Positions 5,260 to 7,888 of a stretch of DNA of 7,888 nt are shown in pieces. The translations under genes and the position numbers were made by a program. The first letter of the stretch is position 1. Every line of letters starts with the position of its first letter. The stretch spans positions 1 to 7,888 of the forward strand of contig JACRFM010000031.1 in NCBI GenBank assembly GCA_016234305.1, written 5' to 3'. The notes under the pieces are model-generated. The model worked only from the letters and a program-made list of their open reading frames with translations, was not told the DNA's origin and did no database searches. Source of the DNA: Candidatus Kerfeldbacteria bacterium (GTDB taxonomy: Bacteria > Patescibacteriota > Patescibacteriia > Veblenbacterales > UBA10138).

Positions 5260-5709
5260 CTACTTATTAATCAAATCTAGCAACAGATGAATTGCCAACC
5301 AACAATCGGTTATAATTGGCGTTTTTGTTAGAGCTGCCAAATTTCTAATATTTTCACCATCAGTAGTTTCAGAACAGTTAGCATCTGGACTGGGGATGTT
5401 GATTATCAAATCAATCTTTTTGCTATTGATTAGTTCCTCAAAATTAGGAGTCTTCCTCGTCTCGCTAATTTTAAATAGTAAATTTATGTCCTCCAGTCCG
5501 TTATTTTCCAAAAAAATTTTAGTCCCGCTAGTAGCATAAATACTATACTTTCTAAGCAACAAAGCAGATACCAATGGTTGAAGCAGGGATTTAGATTCGT
5601 TGGCTAAACTAATAAAGATTACTTTGATTGATGAATAATCCAGATTCATCTTTTCAATTTCTTTTTGGATTTTTTCAATCTCCTTTAAATAGTCCTTTTT
5701 TTGTACCAT
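5260..5709 (-). CDS. Stand-alone MGS-like domain protein (CPSase C-terminal type)
   Basis: A 149-residue cytoplasmic protein. Residues 1-22 are a charged Lys/Glu-rich helix. The rest is a methylglyoxal-synthase-like fold: VIFISLANESK, YATSGTKIFLENNG, KISETRKTPNFEELI, KIDLIINIP, TTDGENIRNLA and TPIITD. These match the regulatory C-terminal domain of the large subunit of carbamoyl-phosphate synthase (GTxxFL, vxKxxEgrPn, iDlvIN, DgxxiRxxA). The GPLGGDQ stretch of true methylglyoxal synthases is absent, so I do not call MgsA. A free-standing version could bind a nucleotide or phosphate ligand; this is inference. A good ribosome-binding site, GGTGAGGA (about 5716-5723), supports the ATG at 5709. 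It converges with the lamin-tail gene and shares its terminator. Confidence 0.75.
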   Translation of the reverse strand: MVQKKDYLKEIEKIQKEIEKMNLDYSSIKVIFISLANESKSLLQPLVSALLLRKYSIYATSGTKIFLENNGLEDINLLFKISETRKTPNFEELINSKKIDLIINIPSPDANCSETTDGENIRNLAALTKTPIITDCWLAIHLLLDLINK

Positions 5710-5718
5710 TTTTATTCC

Positions 5719-5823
5719 TCACCCTTTTAAATTTATTATTTCAATTAATTTTTTGGCATTTCCGTAAATCCACCAACTGACGGAGGAAATCCAGAAATTC
5801 AGCCAACCGAGAAATAAGGCCAG
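5719..5823 (-). other. Open frame for a 34-residue hydrophobic peptide upstream of the MGS-domain gene
   Basis: After a TAG at 5826-5824, a frame runs to TGA at 5721-5719. It reads LALFLGWLNFWISSVSWW, then IYGNAKKLIEIINLKG: a possible TM segment plus a basic tail. Its TGA lies inside the ribosome-binding site of the next gene, as in translationally coupled pairs. There is no ATG, GTG or TTG start, only CTG. It could be the decayed end of a membrane-protein gene or chance. Confidence 0.25.
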
Positions 5824-5880
5824 CTACACAATTCTAGGAGTTGGTGATTTTAAGTTTTAGTTGTTAAAGAAAATTTATTT

Positions 5881-5910
5881 AAAAAAATTCCCACTGTTTA
5901 AGGTGAGAAT
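5881..5910 (-). terminator. Rho-independent terminator of the small RNA unit
   Basis: On the minus strand ATTCTCAC (5910-5903) pairs with GTGGGAAT (5894-5887), with one G-T pair and an 8-nt loop. Six further T residues follow at 5886-5881. The stem begins exactly at the TAA of the 28-codon frame. Confidence 0.75.
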
Positions 5911-6000
5911 TAGAAACTACCAAATGAAAATCCGCTACGGCCCGGCTTCACCCAGGGCCTGTTGCTGTCCATGGCTTTAGAACAACCCAAATTCATACTG
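5881..6000 (-). ncRNA. Candidate free-standing small RNA (or leaderless 28-residue peptide)
   Basis: A consensus-like promoter at 6034-6007 predicts a start near 6000, and a strong intrinsic terminator ends at 5881, so about 120 nt form a self-contained unit. Inside, GGCCC and GGGCC (plus-strand 5939-5943 and 5955-5959) can form a stem. The same RNA contains an ATG-to-TAA frame (5996-5910) starting MNLGCSKAMDSNRPW and ending GFSFGSF, with about 4 nt before the ATG and no Shine-Dalgarno. I cannot match it to SRP RNA, 6S RNA, tmRNA or RNase P RNA. Whether it acts as RNA or encodes a peptide is open. Confidence 0.45.
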
Positions 6001-6006
6001 CTACTA

Positions 6007-6034
6007 ATAATAACCCTTATAAAGCTCCTGTCAA
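6007..6034 (-). promoter_or_regulatory. Promoter of the small RNA candidate
   Basis: On the minus strand a perfect TTGACA (6034-6029), a 16-bp spacer and TATTAT (6012-6007) lie just downstream of the YdjM-like gene and drive transcription toward 5880. No long open frame follows for about 290 bp. Confidence 0.6.
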
Positions 6035-6043
6035 GTTTATTAT

Positions 6044-6487
6044 TTAAATAATCAACCACCAGCAGAGTAACCCCAACATTACCATTACTTCAGCTATAGA
6101 AAAGTATTTTATAGGCCCTTTTAAATTAACCTTTTTATTAGGAAAAAACGGAAAGTAATCACTATTATCCAAAGCATCCAAAACCAGGTGACTTAAATAT
6201 CCCAAAGCAAACACTATTCCAAACTTATAATCAAACACAGCCACCGACGCGGAAATTACCAAACCCAAAATTACATTGTGTAAAACATTTCTTTGGTCAC
6301 CCCAGGGATCATTCCTGTTTGTAATTGCCTTTGTAAATTTTTTAAAATTAAACCATACCCCGCTTTTAAAATAAGACACCAAGTGGTCTAAATCAACCAA
6401 CAAAGCGCCGGCCAGAGCGGCGGGGTAATCACCCATAATTTTACCAATAATTAACCCGCCTAAAAGGTGAGTTGGCAAGAGCATCAT
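6044..6487 (-). CDS. YdjM/DUF457-family predicted membrane-bound metal-dependent hydrolase
   Basis: A 147-residue membrane protein of the YdjM-like family (DUF457, PF04307 by recall). It shows the family's ordered motifs: THLLGG with His7 near the start; ALLVDLDHLVSYF with Asp32, Asp34 and His35; NVLHNVILGL with His70; and LGYLSHLVLDALDN with His100 and Asp104, probably binding metal. Hydrophobic stretches at about 8-30, 72-85, 90-106 and 128-146 suggest three to four membrane segments. Members are annotated as hydrolases, but substrates are largely unknown; DNA-damage-linked relatives exist. The start is one of two adjacent ATGs (6487 or 6484), with no clear ribosome-binding site. It stops in an AT-rich palindrome (ATTATTTAAATAAT), and the small-RNA promoter follows at once. 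Confidence 0.85.
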   Translation of the reverse strand: MMLLPTHLLGGLIIGKIMGDYPAALAGALLVDLDHLVSYFKSGVWFNFKKFTKAITNRNDPWGDQRNVLHNVILGLVISASVAVFDYKFGIVFALGYLSHLVLDALDNSDYFPFFPNKKVNLKGPIKYFSIAEVMVMLGLLCWWLII

Positions 6488-6511
6488 ATATCTAATTAAA
6501 TCTAAACACCT

Positions 6512-6523
6512 AAAGTATACTTT
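6512..6523. repeat. 12-bp palindrome AAAGTATACTTT
   Basis: A perfect 12-bp palindrome upstream of the YdjM-like start, next to the tRNA-like remnant. It could be an operator, but it occurs once in the window and no regulator is linked to it. Confidence 0.35.
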
Positions 6524-6583
6524 GGTGGGTGAGGAGGAACTTCCACTCGCTCCGACTCGCGGTCCGGGACGCTACACTCACCC
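6523..6583 (-). tRNA. 61-nt tRNA-like remnant with perfect acceptor stem and ACCA
   Basis: On the minus strand GGGTGAG (6583-6577) pairs 7/7 with CTCACCC (6533-6527), and ACCA follows directly. The 3' side (GTGGAAGTTCCTC) looks like a T-arm that lost part of its loop. The 43 nt between the acceptor strands are too short for a full tRNA and show no anticodon arm. The plus-strand reading TGGTGGGTGAG resembles the 3' end of the intact tRNA-Leu at 1907-1917, so I infer a decayed tRNA-Leu copy. The surrounding 6524-6625 is a GC-rich island in an AT-rich region with no coding sequence. Confidence 0.4.
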
Positions 6584-6671
6584 TGCCATAGACGGGGTTG
6601 CTCGCTCCCTTCGAGTCACTCAAACTGCATAACTTTATTAAACTGATAACTAAAGACTAAAAACTATTAAA

Positions 6672-6755
6672 TGGGCTAGGTGGGACTCGAACCCACACCC
6701 CGCAAGCGAGACAGCATTTTAAGTGCTGCGCGTATACCAGTTCCGCCACTAGCCC
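6672..6755 (-). tRNA. tRNA-Leu(UAA)
   Basis: A complete class II tRNA. Acceptor GGGCTAG/CTAGCCC pairs 7/7, and the D-arm TGGCGGAACTGGTATACGCG is identical to that of the tRNA-Leu(UAG). Anticodon stem CAGCA/TGCTG encloses CTTAAAA, giving anticodon TAA (plus-strand 6719-6721), which reads UUA/UUG. A long variable arm and the T-arm GTGGG/TTCGAGT/CCCAC complete it, with A73 at 6672. CCA is not encoded (TTT follows), so a CCA-adding enzyme is needed. Its first seven bases overlap the end of the HNH gene; the TAG within acceptor GGGCTAG is that gene's stop codon. Confidence 0.95.
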
Positions 6756-7228
6756 TTATGTAAAATATTCCTTCCCCGATGAGTCGGCTGCAAACTATGA
6801 CAATTAGGACAAAGAATCCGTAAATTGTTCAAACGATTATCATGCCTATCGCCGTTAACATGGTCAAGCTCCAAGGGGAGATAACCATCATTATTTCTTT
6901 TAGCCCAACCACATAGTTCACAACACGGTTTCTTTATACCAGCCGCAAACAATCGCCGCTTCAATTTATAGCTTTGAAAATTACTATTTTTGGTAAGTAT
7001 TTTTTCAAGCGGTATTCGCGGCTTGCCAATGCCGATCATACCAAGATTCCAACCCTTTCCTCTAAAATGTTTTGTTTTTAAACTATATTTGTGAATATAT
7101 TGTTTGATTTGCTCATAATTGCCACCCGCCGGACGCAATCCTAAATTAAGAAGTACCTGACGATAACTAAATGAATCTTTAACAGCTTTGATTAATTGTT
7201 CTATTGTCCATTTTCTAGGTTTAGCCAT
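6749..7228 (-). CDS. HNH endonuclease ending inside the tRNA-Leu(UAA) gene
   Basis: A 159-residue protein. The C-terminal half is a zinc-binding HNH nuclease: CELCGW (Cys103/Cys106), LPLELDHVNGDRHDNRLNNLRILCPNCHS with the metal/catalytic His123, Asn in NRLNNL, second zinc pair Cys140/Cys143 and final His144. The N-terminal half (SYRQVLLNLGLRPAGGNYEQIKQYI, HFRGKGWNLG) is a DNA-binding-like region that I recall accompanying this HNH type in phages and many bacteria. It probably nicks or cuts DNA; the target is unknown. The ATG at 7228 has no Shine-Dalgarno, and the candidate promoter would start transcription at about that base. It overlaps the tRNA-Leu(UAA) 5' end by 7 nt and reads into it, so the tRNA could be cotranscribed. 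A homing-type or selfish gene at a tRNA is possible; no intron is seen. Confidence 0.85.
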   Translation of the reverse strand: MAKPRKWTIEQLIKAVKDSFSYRQVLLNLGLRPAGGNYEQIKQYIHKYSLKTKHFRGKGWNLGMIGIGKPRIPLEKILTKNSNFQSYKLKRRLFAAGIKKPCCELCGWAKRNNDGYLPLELDHVNGDRHDNRLNNLRILCPNCHSLQPTHRGRNILHKG

Positions 7229-7234
7229 ATAGAT

Positions 7235-7263
7235 ATTATGGCATAAGGTAAACGTATAGACAA
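7235..7263 (-). promoter_or_regulatory. Candidate promoter of the HNH gene
   Basis: On the minus strand TTGTCT (7263-7258), a 17-bp spacer and CATAAT (7240-7235) place the start at about 7228, the A of the ATG. This predicts a leaderless mRNA, consistent with the missing ribosome-binding site. Confidence 0.4.
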
Positions 7264-7366
7264 TAGAGTACTTATGTGTTTACCCAAAAAGTTTATAGCC
7301 TCAAACAAATGGCCCCCGATTCAACAAAAAAATCATATCACCACTTTTGTTTTCTGGCAATAATAA

Positions 7367-7390
7367 AACCCGGTCCTCTATTGCCGGGTT
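7367..7390 (-). terminator. Intrinsic terminator of the pyrE-like gene
   Basis: AACCCGG (7367-7373) and CCGGGTT (7384-7390) form a 7-bp stem. On the minus strand TTTTATTATT follows. It lies 15 bases after the PyrE stop codon. Confidence 0.7.
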
Positions 7391-7404
7391 ATCAAACTTA
7401 AAAT

Positions 7405-7888
7405 TTATTCTTTTAACTTTTTTGCGTGACCGACTATTTGACTCATTAGAATGTTATCTTTACATAACGGACATTCTTCCTTTGTCCAAGTTTCAAACTC
7501 AATATTCAACAAGGCTACCAACTTAGCCTCGGGTACGCCCAAGGTTTCAGCCGTTACACCACCCCTATTACACAACACCCCGACGGCAACGATTCTACCA
7601 CCATTTTCTTTAACTAAATCAATCGTACTATTGGCCGAACCGCCAGTGGTAAGCACATCTTCCGCTATTAAAACTCTCTTACCATCAATCAATCCAATAA
7701 ACTGTGGACGAAGCATAAATTTCTTATCTTCTCCTTTTTCCGTCCAACAATTTTGGACCTTTTTACCATTCACGCCGTCAAGGGCACCGGCAATATACGA
7801 AGCTAGAATATTCGAACCTACAGCTGGACCAACCACAACCTCAATATTGTCATCCACAAACTCACTAGCCAACAGAACGCCCATATCA
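7405..7888 (-). CDS. pyrE: Orotate phosphoribosyltransferase, 5' end beyond the window
   Basis: The last 160 or so residues of a type I phosphoribosyltransferase, cut at the window edge. The frame is open upstream of the first visible Met (GAT precedes the ATG at 7884), so that Met is probably internal. Evidence for PyrE is VVVGPAVGSNILA near the start, the PRPP-binding loop RVLIAEDVLTTGGSANST with the acidic pair ED, and the C-terminal FETWTKEECPLCK typical of many orotate phosphoribosyltransferases. The enzyme joins orotate and PRPP to make OMP in pyrimidine synthesis in the cytoplasm. The usual length of about 190-210 residues implies 30-50 missing. The gene ends at its own terminator. Another phosphoribosyltransferase is possible, but the CPLC tail favours PyrE. 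Confidence 0.85.
   Translation of the reverse strand, partial: DMGVLLASEFVDDNIEVVVGPAVGSNILASYIAGALDGVNGKKVQNCWTEKGEDKKFMLRPQFIGLIDGKRVLIAEDVLTTGGSANSTIDLVKENGGRIVAVGVLCNRGGVTAETLGVPEAKLVALLNIEFETWTKEECPLCKDNILMSQIVGHAKKLKE

Noticed and set aside
5881..6000. Small RNA as SRP RNA or 6S RNA
   Set aside because: The invariant SRP apical sequence (GGAAGNAGC region) is absent, and the length and fold do not match 6S RNA.
7260..7366. Possible gene between the HNH and pyrE genes
   Set aside because: Short AT-rich spacer with no open frame of note; explained by the HNH promoter and pyrE terminator.
1..7888. CRISPR array or tandem spacer-repeat structure
   Set aside because: No evenly spaced direct repeats; the repeats seen are hairpins and tRNA-derived pieces.
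1..7888. TGA recoded as Gly or Trp, as in some CPR lineages
   Set aside because: No in-frame TGA occurs within any well-supported gene, including a 985-codon one, so the standard bacterial code fits, although the intact genes here use only TAA or TAG as stops.

Overview
The window looks like a piece of an AT-rich chromosome from a Patescibacteria/CPR-type bacterium. This is inferred, with no database search behind it. It rests on a large secreted protein with four lamin-tail domains and a C-terminal membrane anchor, a recombinase remnant with the C-terminal wording I associate with CPR resolvases, small stand-alone domain proteins, short GC-rich palindromes inside an AT-rich background, and a tRNA-Leu(UAA) gene without encoded CCA. 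The genetic code appears standard: no long gene contains an in-frame TGA, although every intact gene here stops at TAA or TAG.

Layout. 2-689: the 3' part of a large serine recombinase gene, broken by an internal deletion with a frame change. It carries two GC-rich palindromes, and its tail runs antisense through a tRNA-like sequence ending in ACCA. 690-951: no gene except a terminator. 952-1671: a DUF1653 protein (minus) and a single-domain response regulator (plus), divergent, with overlapping promoters. 1728-2161 (minus): a cluster of tRNA-Leu sequence. One intact tRNA-Leu(UAG) has a 22-bp inverted repeat covering its acceptor stem and flanks. It lies inside the separated halves of a second tRNA-Leu, and these lie inside the separated halves of a third, tRNA-Leu(UAG). 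This nesting is the most unusual thing in the window.

2290-5247: a 985-residue exported protein (four lamin-tail domains, a PKD domain, two predicted beta-barrel repeats, a C-terminal TM helix). It ends in a terminator shared with a convergent gene for a stand-alone MGS-like domain protein (5260-5709). 5710-6043: no long gene, but on the minus strand a promoter, about 120 nt and a strong intrinsic terminator form a free-standing small-RNA (or 28-residue peptide) unit. 6044-6487: a YdjM/DUF457-type membrane protein. 6488-6671: a GC-rich island with a 61-nt tRNA-like remnant. 6672-6755: tRNA-Leu(UAA), whose 5' end contains the stop codon of an HNH endonuclease gene (6749-7228). 7405-7888: orotate phosphoribosyltransferase, cut by the window edge.

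The genes do not form one pathway. The MGS-like domain and PyrE may both touch pyrimidine synthesis. The recombinase remnant, the HNH gene and the broken tRNA-Leu copies suggest repeated insertion and decay around tRNA-Leu genes.
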